Origin: Rahnella bruchi
GTDB lineage: Bacteria > Pseudomonadota > Gammaproteobacteria > Enterobacterales > Enterobacteriaceae
Assembly: GCF_003614975.1 (NCBI RefSeq)
Contig: NZ_QZWI01000003.1
Location: forward strand, 62,001-126,000
Length of the DNA: 64,000 bases
Reading direction: 5' to 3'
Under the pieces are notes generated by a model. That model searched no databases and was not told where the DNA came from. It worked only from the letters and a program-made list of their open reading frames with translations. Made by a program: the position numbers and the translations under genes. Below, in pieces: positions 38,660-47,417 of the stretch. The stretch's first letter is position 1. The number at the start of each line of letters is the position of its first letter.

Positions 38660-38675
38660 CGTGATACAGATCACC
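38660..38675. promoter_or_regulatory. Candidate CRP site, idnO-idnR divergent promoter
   Basis: CGTGATACAGATCACC has GTGA-N6-TCAC, matching the CRP core TGTGA-N6-TCACA in eight of ten consensus positions. Directly next to it, GATGTTAAATAACCCTGTTAC (38682-38702) has the inverted GTTA/TAAC halves typical of GntR/IdnR operators. Confidence 0.65.
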
Positions 38676-38796
38676 TCGCGGGATGTTAAATAACCCTGTT
38701 ACTCCCGCTGTGATCCTCATCATTTTGATAACAATTTCCGGCGCTTTCTGTTTCAATAACAAGGTATCTTTGCAGGCCCAACCAGGAACATTTCGC

Positions 38797-39780
38797 ATGA
38801 GAAACCAGCGCGTGACACTACAGGATATCGCCCAACTGGCGGACGTCACGAAGATGACGGTGAGCCGTTTTCTGCGCACGCCGGAAAAGGTGTCTCCTGA
38901 AACCCGCGAACGCATTACGAAGGTGATGGAAGAGGTCGGATATCCGCTGGAAGAAGCCCGCGGACCCGCCAAAGCGCCGCGTATCGGCATTTTGGTCCCT
39001 TCTTTCAACAACCAGATTTTCTCCGATTTACTGGCAGGTATTGAGTCAGTCACTTCCGCGCAGGGCTTTCAGACACTGGTGGTCAATTACGATTACAGCA
39101 AAGAGCGCGAGGAAGAACATATTATCAATCTGCTCGGCTATCAGCTGGCAGGGCTGATACTCACTGATTCTGTACACACGCTGAAAGCCGATAAGTACCT
39201 GAATGCGGCTGAAATTCCCGTCGCACAGGTGATGGATCTCGATAATCCGCACGGGCGCATCGCGGTCGGTTTTGATAATCAGCAGGCCGGTTACGATATG
39301 GCCAACACCCTGCTCGCCAGTGGCAAAGAGCATGTGGTGTATTTCGGTTCGATGTCAGATGCGCGTGACCAGAAACGTTATCAGGGTTACAGCCGCGCCA
39401 TGAATGAACGCGGCCTGACGCCGGTACATATCACCCCAAATAAAGTCTCATCAGTTTCAATCGGTGCCGGTATGCTGGCAATGGCGCGTCAGCTATATCC
39501 GCAAACAAACGCTATTTTATGCACCAATGACGATATTGCGGTGGGTGTGTTACAGGAATGTATCAAACTGGGCATTCGTGTTCCGCAGGATATGGCGATT
39601 TCAGGCTTCCACGGATTAGATATCGGGCTGGCAACCAACCCATTACTGGCCAGCGTGATCACGCCGCGCTTTGAAATGGGCAAGGTAGTGGCGGAAATAT
39701 TGCTCAAAAAAATCAGGAACCTGCCGACGATTGAACGTGTGGATCTGCATTACCGGATTTCCCTCGGCGGCACGATCTAA
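38797..39780 (+). CDS. idnR: LacI-family regulator, IdnR-like
   Basis: LacI-type regulator of 327 residues. The DNA-binding domain VTLQDIAQLADVTKMTVSRF begins at residue 6, with a hinge and a periplasmic-binding-like effector domain from about residue 62. It is similar across its length to E. coli IdnR (332 residues), including GILVPSFNNQIF, LLAGIESVTS and SVITPRFEMG. IdnR activates L-idonate genes in response to 5-ketogluconate. I start at ATG 38797 because upstream residues do not match the family. It is divergent from idnO and 175 bases before the MFS gene, both likely targets. GntR is the alternative. Confidence 0.85.
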   Translation: MRNQRVTLQDIAQLADVTKMTVSRFLRTPEKVSPETRERITKVMEEVGYPLEEARGPAKAPRIGILVPSFNNQIFSDLLAGIESVTSAQGFQTLVVNYDYSKEREEEHIINLLGYQLAGLILTDSVHTLKADKYLNAAEIPVAQVMDLDNPHGRIAVGFDNQQAGYDMANTLLASGKEHVVYFGSMSDARDQKRYQGYSRAMNERGLTPVHITPNKVSSVSIGAGMLAMARQLYPQTNAILCTNDDIAVGVLQECIKLGIRVPQDMAISGFHGLDIGLATNPLLASVITPRFEMGKVVAEILLKKIRNLPTIERVDLHYRISLGGTI

Positions 39781-39955
39781 TTCTCCTTTCTGTATCAATA
39801 TCGCCTTTCCATCCTGCACGCGAACACGGGTGCAGGATCACGTATGTGGTAACACCTTTTCTTAACATAATTCAACGTGACTCCTGTCACGAAATACTTT
39901 CCTCAAAATGCTTTTATTAAGCCATCACCGGTTACAAGCACACAGAGGAAAGAAT

Positions 39956-41308
39956 ATGGATAATAAGATTCCTAAGGCCCGTTGGCTCCGCGTAATAACG
40001 CCAATACTTATCGCCTGCATTATTTCTTTCATGGACAGGGTTAATATTAGTTTCGCCATGCCCGGCGGAATGGATGCCGAATTAGGTATTACCGCTTCAA
40101 TGGCCGGTCTGGCCGCCGGTATATTCTTTATCGGATATTTATTCCTGCAGGTTCCGGGCGGCAGTCTGGCGGTCCACGGCAGCGGACGGAAATTTATCGC
40201 CTGCTCGCTGGTGGCCTGGGCAATCATCTCCATTCTGACCGGTTTTATCACCAACCAGTATCAGCTGCTGTTCCTGCGCTTTGCGCTGGGTGTGGCAGAA
40301 GGCGGGATGCTGCCGGTGGTACTGACCATGGTCAGTAACTGGTTCCCGGATAAAGAACGCGGCCGCGCCAATGCTTACGTACTGATGTTTGCGCCGCTTG
40401 GCGGGATGATCACTGCGCCGTTGTCAGGTCTGATTCTGGATACGCTGGACTGGCGCTGGTTGTTCATCATCGAAGGGGCATTATCTTTTGTGGTGATGCT
40501 GTTCTGGTGGTTCACCATCAGCGACCGTCCGGAAGAGGCTAAATGGCTGTCAGCGCGTGAACGCGACTATCTGGTAACAGAACTGAACCGTGAACGCGAA
40601 GCGCTGAAAGCTCTGGCACCGGTAAGTAACGCGCCGCTGAAAGAGGTGTTCCGTAACAAGTCTATCGTCAAACTGATCATCATTAACTTTTTCTATCAGA
40701 CCGGGATTTACGGCTACACCCTGTGGCTGCCAACCATCCTGAAAAATCTGACCGGCGGCGACATGAGTTCGGTCGGTATGCTGGCAATTATCCCTTACGT
40801 CGGCACCATGTTGGGGATCCTGGCGATGTCCGTATTGTCTGATAAAACCGGTAAACGCCGTATGTTCATCGCCCTGCCGCTGTGTGGTTTCGCAGCCTGT
40901 CTGGCAGCGTCCGTGGCATTCGGTCATAACATCATGGCGGCGTATGGTTTCCTGGTCGGTGCCGGTTTCTTCCTGCAAGCCGCCACCAGCGCCTTCTGGA
41001 CTATTCCGGGCAAAGTCACCACGCCGGAAGTCGCAGGCAGCGCACGCGGCGTGATTAACGGTCTGGGGAATCTGGGGGGGTTCTGCGGGCCTTATCTGGT
41101 CGGCGTACTGGTCAGCTTGTACGGTCAGAGCACCGCGATTTATGCACTGGTGGCGTCATTACTGATTGCCGCAGCGGTCACCACATTACTGCCGAAAGAG
41201 TGCGATATGGCGCTGGTGCCGGGCGCAAAAGCCAAAGCGATGGCCGACAACTATGCCCGCGCCAAAGCCGCGCGTCGGGTTCAGGGAGTGAAAGCGGAGA
41301 TAGTGTAA
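39956..41308 (+). CDS. MFS anion:cation symporter, probable sugar-acid importer
   Basis: Inner-membrane transporter of 450 residues in the ACS family of the MFS, which imports organic anions such as glucarate, galactonate and ketogluconate with protons. Motifs ISFMDRVNISFAMPG and RFALGVAEGGMLPVVLTMVS are family signatures. The ATG follows GAGGAAAG; a longer frame has no ribosome site. Position beside idnR, idnO and the periplasmic dehydrogenase suggests it brings keto-gluconates into the cell. It is followed by a short GC-rich palindrome and the convergent bcr. Confidence 0.85.
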   Translation: MDNKIPKARWLRVITPILIACIISFMDRVNISFAMPGGMDAELGITASMAGLAAGIFFIGYLFLQVPGGSLAVHGSGRKFIACSLVAWAIISILTGFITNQYQLLFLRFALGVAEGGMLPVVLTMVSNWFPDKERGRANAYVLMFAPLGGMITAPLSGLILDTLDWRWLFIIEGALSFVVMLFWWFTISDRPEEAKWLSARERDYLVTELNREREALKALAPVSNAPLKEVFRNKSIVKLIIINFFYQTGIYGYTLWLPTILKNLTGGDMSSVGMLAIIPYVGTMLGILAMSVLSDKTGKRRMFIALPLCGFAACLAASVAFGHNIMAAYGFLVGAGFFLQAATSAFWTIPGKVTTPEVAGSARGVINGLGNLGGFCGPYLVGVLVSLYGQSTAIYALVASLLIAAAVTTLLPKECDMALVPGAKAKAMADNYARAKAARRVQGVKAEIV

Positions 41309-41343
41309 CCTGAACTCCCTCCCCTTCGCGGGGGAGGGAGCCG
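41308..41343. repeat. Short GC-rich palindromic repeat, copy 1
   Basis: CTCCCTCCCC-TTCGC-GGGGGAGGGAG is a near-perfect hairpin followed by CCGT. A close relative at 45906-45942 has the same GGGGGAGGGAGCCGT right arm. It sits between convergent genes and may act as terminator or 3'-end protector. Confidence 0.75.
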
Positions 41344-41349
41344 TCTGAG

Positions 41350-42555
41350 TTATGCGGTTTCCACAGCGACTTTCGCCGGACGGCTGGCATACAGATACAG
41401 CAGCGTCGCAGCCAGAATGCAAAACGCCATTGAACCTACCATCGGCCAGGCGCTTTTCGCGGTAAACAGTGAAAGCACAGAACCAATCGCCGCACCGGTG
41501 CCGAAACGAATCGTCCCGGCCAGTGAAGCCGCAGTACCGGCCATGTGCGGGAAGTCGTCCATAATCACCGCCATCGCGTTAGATGTCACCATCGCAATCA
41601 CGCCGACATATCCCGCCACGCCAATCACCATCGCCCAGAACGGCAACCCAAAGGTGCAGACGATCACCAGCCACATGCCCATCGTCAGCTGCACAAACAG
41701 CCCGAAGCGGAACATCTTCACTGCGCCCACGCGGCGCACATTACGGCTGTTGATGAGCGTGAGGATCACCAGCGCCACAATGTTCAGCGCAAAGTAAAAG
41801 CCGAAGTGCTGCGGCGAAACGCCATTGAGTTCGATATACACAAACGGACCGGCGCTGAGGAACGAGAACATGCCTGCGAATGAAAAACCACTCGCCAGCA
41901 TATAACTCAGCACGCGCTTATGCCGGAACAGGGATGCAAAGTTGCCGATACTGGTACGCAAATGAAACTTCTGCCGTCGTTCTTTGGGCAGCGTCTCTTT
42001 GATATACACACCCACCAGCGTGGCGGCGATCAGTGCTGCAATCGCCATCGCCCAGAAAATCGCGTGCCAGCTAAAAATCGCCATCAGCAGACCACCGAGC
42101 ATCGGGGCCAGCAGCGGCGCGACCGTCATCACCAGCACCACAAAAGACATCATTCGCGAGAACTCGTCTTTGGTGAACATATCGCGCATCAGCGCATTGA
42201 TAACCACACTGGCGGCAGCAGCAGCCAGACCGTGCAGGAAACGCATCCAGACCAGCTGCTCAACCGATTGCGCCAGCGCACAGGCACCGGCGGCGACGGC
42301 AAAGATCAGCACGCCCCAGAAAATAACCGGCTTACGCCCGAGGCTGTCCGCCATCGGGCCGTAAAACAACTGCCCTATCGCAAAACCCAACACATAGGCG
42401 CTGAGCGTCATTTGCACGCTGCCCGCCGGAACACCATATTCCTGCGCGATCACGGGCATACTTGGCAGATACATATCGATGGCCAGAGGCATCAGCATCG
42501 ATATCAATCCCAGGATGAAAATCAGTCCGATGTGGGATACCGGTTTTTCTTGCAC
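41350..42555 (-). CDS. bcr: Bcr/CflA-family multidrug efflux transporter
   Basis: MFS drug:proton antiporter (DHA1 family) of 401 residues; Bcr exports bicyclomycin, sulfonamides and some dipeptides. Blocks [40 protein letters not shown] and [18 protein letters not shown] match E. coli Bcr. It starts with GTG at 42555, with GGAG about ten bases upstream. It follows rsuA by 27 bases on the same strand, as in E. coli. Confidence 0.93.
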   Translation of the reverse strand: MQEKPVSHIGLIFILGLISMLMPLAIDMYLPSMPVIAQEYGVPAGSVQMTLSAYVLGFAIGQLFYGPMADSLGRKPVIFWGVLIFAVAAGACALAQSVEQLVWMRFLHGLAAAAASVVINALMRDMFTKDEFSRMMSFVVLVMTVAPLLAPMLGGLLMAIFSWHAIFWAMAIAALIAATLVGVYIKETLPKERRQKFHLRTSIGNFASLFRHKRVLSYMLASGFSFAGMFSFLSAGPFVYIELNGVSPQHFGFYFALNIVALVILTLINSRNVRRVGAVKMFRFGLFVQLTMGMWLVIVCTFGLPFWAMVIGVAGYVGVIAMVTSNAMAVIMDDFPHMAGTAASLAGTIRFGTGAAIGSVLSLFTAKSAWPMVGSMAFCILAATLLYLYASRPAKVAVETA

Positions 42556-42582
42556 TTTCAGCTGCTCCAGTTAGAGGAAAAA

Positions 42583-43290
42583 CTATTGCGAGGGAACGCC
42601 AACGCTGGCAATTTCCTGCTCAGTTAAAGGCCGGTACTGACCCGGTTCTAAATCTTCATCCATCACAATTTCGCCGATACGTTCACGATGCAGGCCCACC
42701 ACGCGGTTACCCACGGCGGCAAACATACGTTTCACCTGATGATAACGGCCTTCGCTAATGGTCAGACGCACCAGACAATCTTCGATTTTTTCGAGTTGCG
42801 CAGGCTTAGTCAGGGAATCTTCGTTATGCAGCTGAACACCTGCTTCAAACTGGGCGGCAGTATCGTCAGCCAGCGGATGCTCGAGCGTCACCAGATAGGT
42901 TTTTTCACACTGATGGCGTGGTGAAGTGATGCGGTGCGACCACTGGCCGTCGTCGGTCATCAGCACCAGACCGGTCGTGTCGATGTCCAGACGCCCTGCG
43001 GCGTGCAGCTTGTAGGCCACAGGTTCTTCGAGAAAATACAGCACGGTCGGATGATCGGGATCGTCGGTAGAGCACACATAACCCTGCGGTTTGTTGAGCA
43101 TGAAATAACGCGGGCCGGTGATCTGGTTAAGCACGTTGCCGTCGAATTCGACACGCTGCTCAGGGCTGATTTTCATCGCGCCGGTTTTGACGATTTCACC
43201 GTCCACGGTGACACGCTTGTTACGCAGTTCGCGCAAAACCAGCGCGCGGCTTACGCCTAATTGCTGAGAGAGAAACTTGTCCAGACGCAT
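42583..43290 (-). CDS. rsuA: 16S rRNA pseudouridine(516) synthase RsuA
   Basis: Enzyme of 235 residues that converts U516 of 16S rRNA to pseudouridine. An N-terminal S4 RNA-binding domain ([20 protein letters not shown]) is followed by the RluA/RsuA catalytic domain with the aspartate in [13 protein letters not shown] and the motif [15 protein letters not shown]. It is slightly longer than E. coli RsuA (231). It is divergent from radD with a 319-base gap. Confidence 0.95.
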   Translation of the reverse strand: MRLDKFLSQQLGVSRALVLRELRNKRVTVDGEIVKTGAMKISPEQRVEFDGNVLNQITGPRYFMLNKPQGYVCSTDDPDHPTVLYFLEEPVAYKLHAAGRLDIDTTGLVLMTDDGQWSHRITSPRHQCEKTYLVTLEHPLADDTAAQFEAGVQLHNEDSLTKPAQLEKIEDCLVRLTISEGRYHQVKRMFAAVGNRVVGLHRERIGEIVMDEDLEPGQYRPLTEQEIASVGVPSQ

Positions 43291-43609
43291 TGAGTAGACT
43301 TGCCTTCATGGCGATCTGAGTGATCGCGTTACTGATAAAACACAAGACCCCGCCGTCGCGATACGCAACTGACAGGGTTCAGGGTTGTTCGGTTCGTAAT
43401 AATTGCAAAGAGTTATTATTACTTAGAGGAGGCAGACTGGCTGCCGCGTTGAGAGGAATAGTATAGCCGCGCAACCGGTCAGGAAGAAGGAAAATAAGCA
43501 GGCTACACATTCACGGCAGGTGATTTTTTTGCTCATCGCCATAGGTCTGATTTCTTGGCATACTTCACTACTGTCTTTATCAACAGTAAAACTACAGGTG
43601 AATGGTGCC
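43291..43609. other. rsuA-radD divergent intergenic region
   Basis: 319 bases, no gene seen apart from the open upstream extension of the radD frame. It contains an inverted repeat GTAATAAT (43396-43403) and ATTATTAC (43415-43422) that could bind a regulator; it is followed by AGAGGAGG, a good ribosome-like site with no matching start codon. Confidence 0.5.
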
Positions 43610-45373
43610 GTGACCGCTTTTACGCTTCGCCCCTATCAGCAGGACGCCGTGGATGCCACGCTGCGTCATTTCCGCCAGCATGACGAACCGGCTGTGATCG
43701 TGCTGCCGACCGGTGCCGGAAAAAGTCTGGTGATTGCCGAGCTGGCAAGAGTGGCGCGCGGGCGCGTTCTGGTTCTGGCGCACGTCAAAGAACTGGTGGC
43801 GCAAAACCACAGCAAATACCTTTCTTACGGGCTGGAGGCGGATATTTTCGCTGCCGGGCTGAATCTGAAACAAAGCAGCGGCAAAGTAGTGTTTGGCAGC
43901 GTGCAGTCCGTTGCGCCTAATCTGGCAGAATTTAGCGGGGAGTTTTCCCTGCTGATTGTCGATGAATGCCACCGGATTTCCGACGATGACAACAGCCAGT
44001 ATCAGCAGATTATCGGCCACCTTAAGGCACAAAATCCGCGTCTGCGCCTGCTTGGGCTGACCGCCACGCCCTACCGTTTAGGCAAGGGCTGGATTTATCA
44101 GTATCACCATCAGGGCATTGTGCGCGGCGATGCGAAAAGCCTGTTTCGCGACTGCATTTATGAACTGCCGCTGCGCTACATGATTAAAAATGGCTTTCTG
44201 GTGCCACCCGAGCGGCTCGATATGCCGGTGGTCAGCTACGATTTCAGCCGGTTGCAGGCCAACAGCAACGGGCTGTTCAGTGAAGCGGATCTGAACGACG
44301 AACTGCGTCAGCAAAAGCGCATCACCCCGCATATCATCAGCCAGATTATTGAGTTCGCGCAGGATCGAAAAGGCGTCATGATTTTCGCCTCAACGGTGGA
44401 ACACGCGGGTGAAATTTTTGGTCTGCTGCCGGAAGGCGAAGCGGCGCTGATCAGCGCACAAACGCACGCCGTCGAACGTGACAGGCTGATCACGGCGTTT
44501 AAAGCGCAGCAATTACGCTATCTTGTGAACGTGTCGGTGCTGACAACCGGTTTCGATGCGCCGCATGTGGACTTGATCGCCATCCTGAGACCGACCGAAT
44601 CCGTCAGCCTGTATCAGCAGATTGTCGGACGCGGGCTGCGACTCGCACCGGGCAAAACCGATTGTCTGATCCTCGATTATGCTGGCAATCCGCACGACCT
44701 GTTCACGCCGGAAGTTGGCAGTCATAAACCTGCTGGCGATAACAAACCGGTGCAGGTTTTCTGCCCCGCCTGTGGTTTCGCCAATATCTTCTGGGGGAAA
44801 ACTACCGAAGACGGCACAATCATTGAGCATTTTGGTCGCCGCTGTCAGGGGGTGCTGGAAGATGACGACGGCGAACGCGAGCAATGCGATTTCCGTTTCC
44901 GTTTCAAAAGCTGCCCGCACTGCGGCGCTGAGAACGATATCGCCGCACGGCGCTGCCATCAGTGCCAGGAAATTCTGGTTGATCCCGACAATATGCTCAA
45001 AGCCGCGTTACGTCTGAAAGATGCGCTGGTACTGCGCTGCAGTGGTATGAATCTGGAAAACGGACGCGATGATAAAGGCGAATGGCTGAAAATCACCTAT
45101 TACGATGAGGACGGCGCTGACGTTTCCGAGCGTTTTCGCCTGACGACCCCCGCCCAGCGCATGGCGTTTCTGCATAACTTCCTGCGCCCGCATCAGCGCG
45201 CACCGGGTGTAGCACTGGAATGGAATACTGCCGCGGACATCGTCGCGCAGCAGGTTTTACTGCGTCATCCGGATTTTGTGGTGGCGCGCATGAAAGGCCA
45301 GTTCTGGCAGGTACGCGAAAAAATGTTCGATTACGAGGGCCGGTACCGCCGGGCAAATGAGCTGCGCGGGTGA
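43610..45373 (+). CDS. radD: DEAD/DEAH-box helicase RadD (YejH)
   Basis: Superfamily 2 ATPase of 587 residues (E. coli 586) acting in double-strand break repair and RecA-mediated strand exchange. Walker A PTGAGKS is at residues 33-39, the Walker B box DECH is near 120, and motif [15 protein letters not shown] is present. Three zinc-finger-like pairs (CPACG, CPHCG, CHQCQ) lie in the C-terminal third. I choose GTG at 43610, giving [11 protein letters not shown], which aligns with the E. coli start; the frame is open further upstream but without family similarity. Confidence 0.92.
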   Translation: MTAFTLRPYQQDAVDATLRHFRQHDEPAVIVLPTGAGKSLVIAELARVARGRVLVLAHVKELVAQNHSKYLSYGLEADIFAAGLNLKQSSGKVVFGSVQSVAPNLAEFSGEFSLLIVDECHRISDDDNSQYQQIIGHLKAQNPRLRLLGLTATPYRLGKGWIYQYHHQGIVRGDAKSLFRDCIYELPLRYMIKNGFLVPPERLDMPVVSYDFSRLQANSNGLFSEADLNDELRQQKRITPHIISQIIEFAQDRKGVMIFASTVEHAGEIFGLLPEGEAALISAQTHAVERDRLITAFKAQQLRYLVNVSVLTTGFDAPHVDLIAILRPTESVSLYQQIVGRGLRLAPGKTDCLILDYAGNPHDLFTPEVGSHKPAGDNKPVQVFCPACGFANIFWGKTTEDGTIIEHFGRRCQGVLEDDDGEREQCDFRFRFKSCPHCGAENDIAARRCHQCQEILVDPDNMLKAALRLKDALVLRCSGMNLENGRDDKGEWLKITYYDEDGADVSERFRLTTPAQRMAFLHNFLRPHQRAPGVALEWNTAADIVAQQVLLRHPDFVVARMKGQFWQVREKMFDYEGRYRRANELRG

Positions 45374-45523
45374 GAAAACCGGCGATTTGTATTGCTGCTG
45401 CTACCCTGCTCCGGTATCATACCGCCCGCTTTCGCCTTGTGTGAAAGCTGTAATACTCAACTCGTCACTCGGTCGCAGGTGGCGGGGCACATTTTAGAAG
45501 TAGTTCTAATCGAGAAACATACA
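45374..45523 (+). promoter_or_regulatory. rplY leader and promoter region
   Basis: 150 bases before rplY. A leader RNA through which L25 represses its own translation is known in gammaproteobacteria, and this segment is the right size and place, but I cannot derive its fold with confidence. Confidence 0.35.
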
Positions 45524-45814
45524 ATGATCACTATCAATGTAGAAGTACGTCCACAGGACGAGCAGGGCAAAGGTGCGAGCCGCCGCCTGCGTATAGCCAA
45601 CAAATTCCCAGCTATCGTTTACGGTGGCTCAGCTGATCCGGTTTCTATCAAACTGGACCACGATTCTGTAAAGAACCTGGAAGCTAAAGCGGAGTTCTAC
45701 TCTGAAGCAATGACTCTGGTTATCGACGGTAAAGAAACCAAAGTTAAAGTTCAGGCTGTACAGCGTCACCCGTTCAAGCCAAAACTGGCTCACATCGACT
45801 TCGTTCGCGTTTAA
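45524..45814 (+). CDS. rplY: 50S ribosomal protein L25
   Basis: 5S rRNA-binding protein of 96 residues (E. coli 94). The sequence [19 protein letters not shown] and the block [16 protein letters not shown] match, with two extra residues (DE) before QGKGAS. The C-terminus HIDFVRV is conserved. The start at 45524 is chosen over an upstream in-frame start at 45392 because homology begins here. It has its own terminator. Confidence 0.96.
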   Translation: MITINVEVRPQDEQGKGASRRLRIANKFPAIVYGGSADPVSIKLDHDSVKNLEAKAEFYSEAMTLVIDGKETKVKVQAVQRHPFKPKLAHIDFVRV

Positions 45815-45862
45815 TCGCTGACTGAGTTGTTGCGCATCGGGACGCCGTGCGAGAACAAATAA

Positions 45863-45888
45863 AAAACACCGCCCAGGCGGTGTTTTTT
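45863..45888 (+). terminator. Terminator of rplY
   Basis: AAAACACCGCC (45863-45873) pairs with GGCGGTGTTTT (45876-45886), continuing into T; the A-run on the left makes it potentially bidirectional. Confidence 0.85.
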
Positions 45889-45905
45889 ATTGGGCGCTAT
45901 TCTGA

Positions 45906-45942
45906 GTTGCTCCTCCCCCTGCGAAGGGGGAGGGAGCCGTTA
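45906..45942. repeat. Short GC-rich palindromic repeat, copy 2
   Basis: CTCCTCCCCC-TGCGAA-GGGGGAGGGAG followed by CCGT; related to copy 1 at 41308 and, like it, between convergent genes (rplY and yejK). Confidence 0.75.
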
Positions 45943-46944
45943 TTTATTGCCTGCTTTGCGCTGTAACTGATCCCGCAAATTCGGTGGCGTGCCTTTGATG
46001 GTCAGGGTATCAGTGGCCGGATCCCAGAAAATACGCTCGCCCATCAGCATGGCATCAAAGTTAATGCTCAGCCCGCCGCCGCTGCCGGCGAATTTGGTCA
46101 GCTGACGCAAGGTGCTGCGGTCTGCCGGGAAGGTTTCTTCCAGCTGATAGCCCTGCTCTTGCGTGAATTCTTTAAATTTCTTGTCATTCCACGGCGGCAG
46201 TTCTTCGGACAAATCATCCAGCGCGATTTCTTCGCCCGCCTGCAACTGCTCGTTGCAGTAGGTATAAACCTGCTGACGGTAATTTTGGCGCTCGTTTTTA
46301 TCGAGCTGCGCTTCGGTACAGAAATCATCAACCGCCTGCAACAGGCCCCGGTTCTGCGCTTTGGTATCCAGACCTTCGGATGCGCCGAGGAAATCCATAA
46401 AGAAGTCAGAGACTTTGCGCCCTACCCGACCTTTCAGGAAGGTCAGATAGCGGGTGGATTCGGGATTGGTTTCCCATTCGGTCAGATCGATACGCGCCAC
46501 GATATCAGCGTGATTGATATCGAGATAATGAATGCTGCTGACATCAAGCTGCTCGTTGACACGCATACTGCTGCGGCTGTTAAGTACCGCCACCAGTAAA
46601 TATTCGACTGCCAGAAAACGGTAATGACAAAACAGCACCACACCGCCTTCCGCAAACGGGTATTTCGCCAGTTCATTACGCAGGCGGCCAGTGGCAGCGC
46701 GGCTGAATGACAGAAAATCGTCGTCCCCTTTACGGCAACTGCGCAACGTCACAGCCAGCTCGCTGTCTTCATTGAACAGACCATACGCTTTGCTTTTGGC
46801 ACTGTAGACGCGGTGCAGCTCAGCCATCATTTCATCAACGGCCGCATTCGGCGTCAGAAGCGTATCGCGCAACACAACATCCAGCGTTTGCTCGTCACGT
46901 TTGTTCAACTGGTGCAGAGCAATCTGCTCAATATCCAGACTCAT
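45940..46944 (-). CDS. yejK: Nucleoid-associated protein YejK (NdpA)
   Basis: DNA-associated protein of 334 residues (E. coli 335) found in the nucleoid; its exact role is unclear. Almost unchanged blocks are [40 protein letters not shown] and the C-terminal [19 protein letters not shown] start at ATG 46944 ([13 protein letters not shown]) behind AGGAGAAAG; the frame is open upstream to 47022 without similarity. It is divergent from yejL. Confidence 0.94.
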   Translation of the reverse strand: MSLDIEQIALHQLNKRDEQTLDVVLRDTLLTPNAAVDEMMAELHRVYSAKSKAYGLFNEDSELAVTLRSCRKGDDDFLSFSRAATGRLRNELAKYPFAEGGVVLFCHYRFLAVEYLLVAVLNSRSSMRVNEQLDVSSIHYLDINHADIVARIDLTEWETNPESTRYLTFLKGRVGRKVSDFFMDFLGASEGLDTKAQNRGLLQAVDDFCTEAQLDKNERQNYRQQVYTYCNEQLQAGEEIALDDLSEELPPWNDKKFKEFTQEQGYQLEETFPADRSTLRQLTKFAGSGGGLSINFDAMLMGERIFWDPATDTLTIKGTPPNLRDQLQRKAGNK

Positions 46945-47165
46945 GGGGACTTTCTCCTGTAAGAATTGCAGCCGTGTAAGAAGGGTTTGCCTGCGGGGCG
47001 TATTCAAACACCGAAGCGTCAAAGCCGCAACCGCAACGAAAGCTGAAACAAGGATTAATAGATGCGATCACTCTTCCAACATGAACTCAGTTATAAAAAT
47101 GCGGAAAGTAGGTCTGTGATCAGCTAAGATATTGGACTTTGTCAGATCAAGAAGCACAATACTCT

Positions 47166-47393
47166 ATGGCACAATCATCCCGTTACAGTGATGAACACGT
47201 TGAACAGCTCCTTTCCGAGCTGGCGACCGTTCTCGAAAAGCACCGCGCCCCGACAGACCTTTCTTTGATGGTTCTGGGCAACATGGTGACTAACCTTATT
47301 AATACCAGCGTCGCTCCTGCACAACGCAAAGCCTTGTCCCAGTCTTTTGCTAAAGCGTTGCAAGCGTCGATAAGAGAAGATAAAGCCCATTAA
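47166..47393 (+). CDS. yejL: UPF0352 family protein YejL
   Basis: Small conserved protein of unknown function, 75 residues, exactly the length of E. coli YejL. The conserved core is [14 protein letters not shown] and [23 protein letters not shown] 47166 is chosen because the family starts here; an upstream in-frame start at 47139 would add nine residues. It lies 24 bases before yejM and is probably co-transcribed with it. Confidence 0.92.
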   Translation: MAQSSRYSDEHVEQLLSELATVLEKHRAPTDLSLMVLGNMVTNLINTSVAPAQRKALSQSFAKALQASIREDKAH

Positions 47394-47417
47394 TTCACAA
47401 ACTGCCCAATACCTCTC

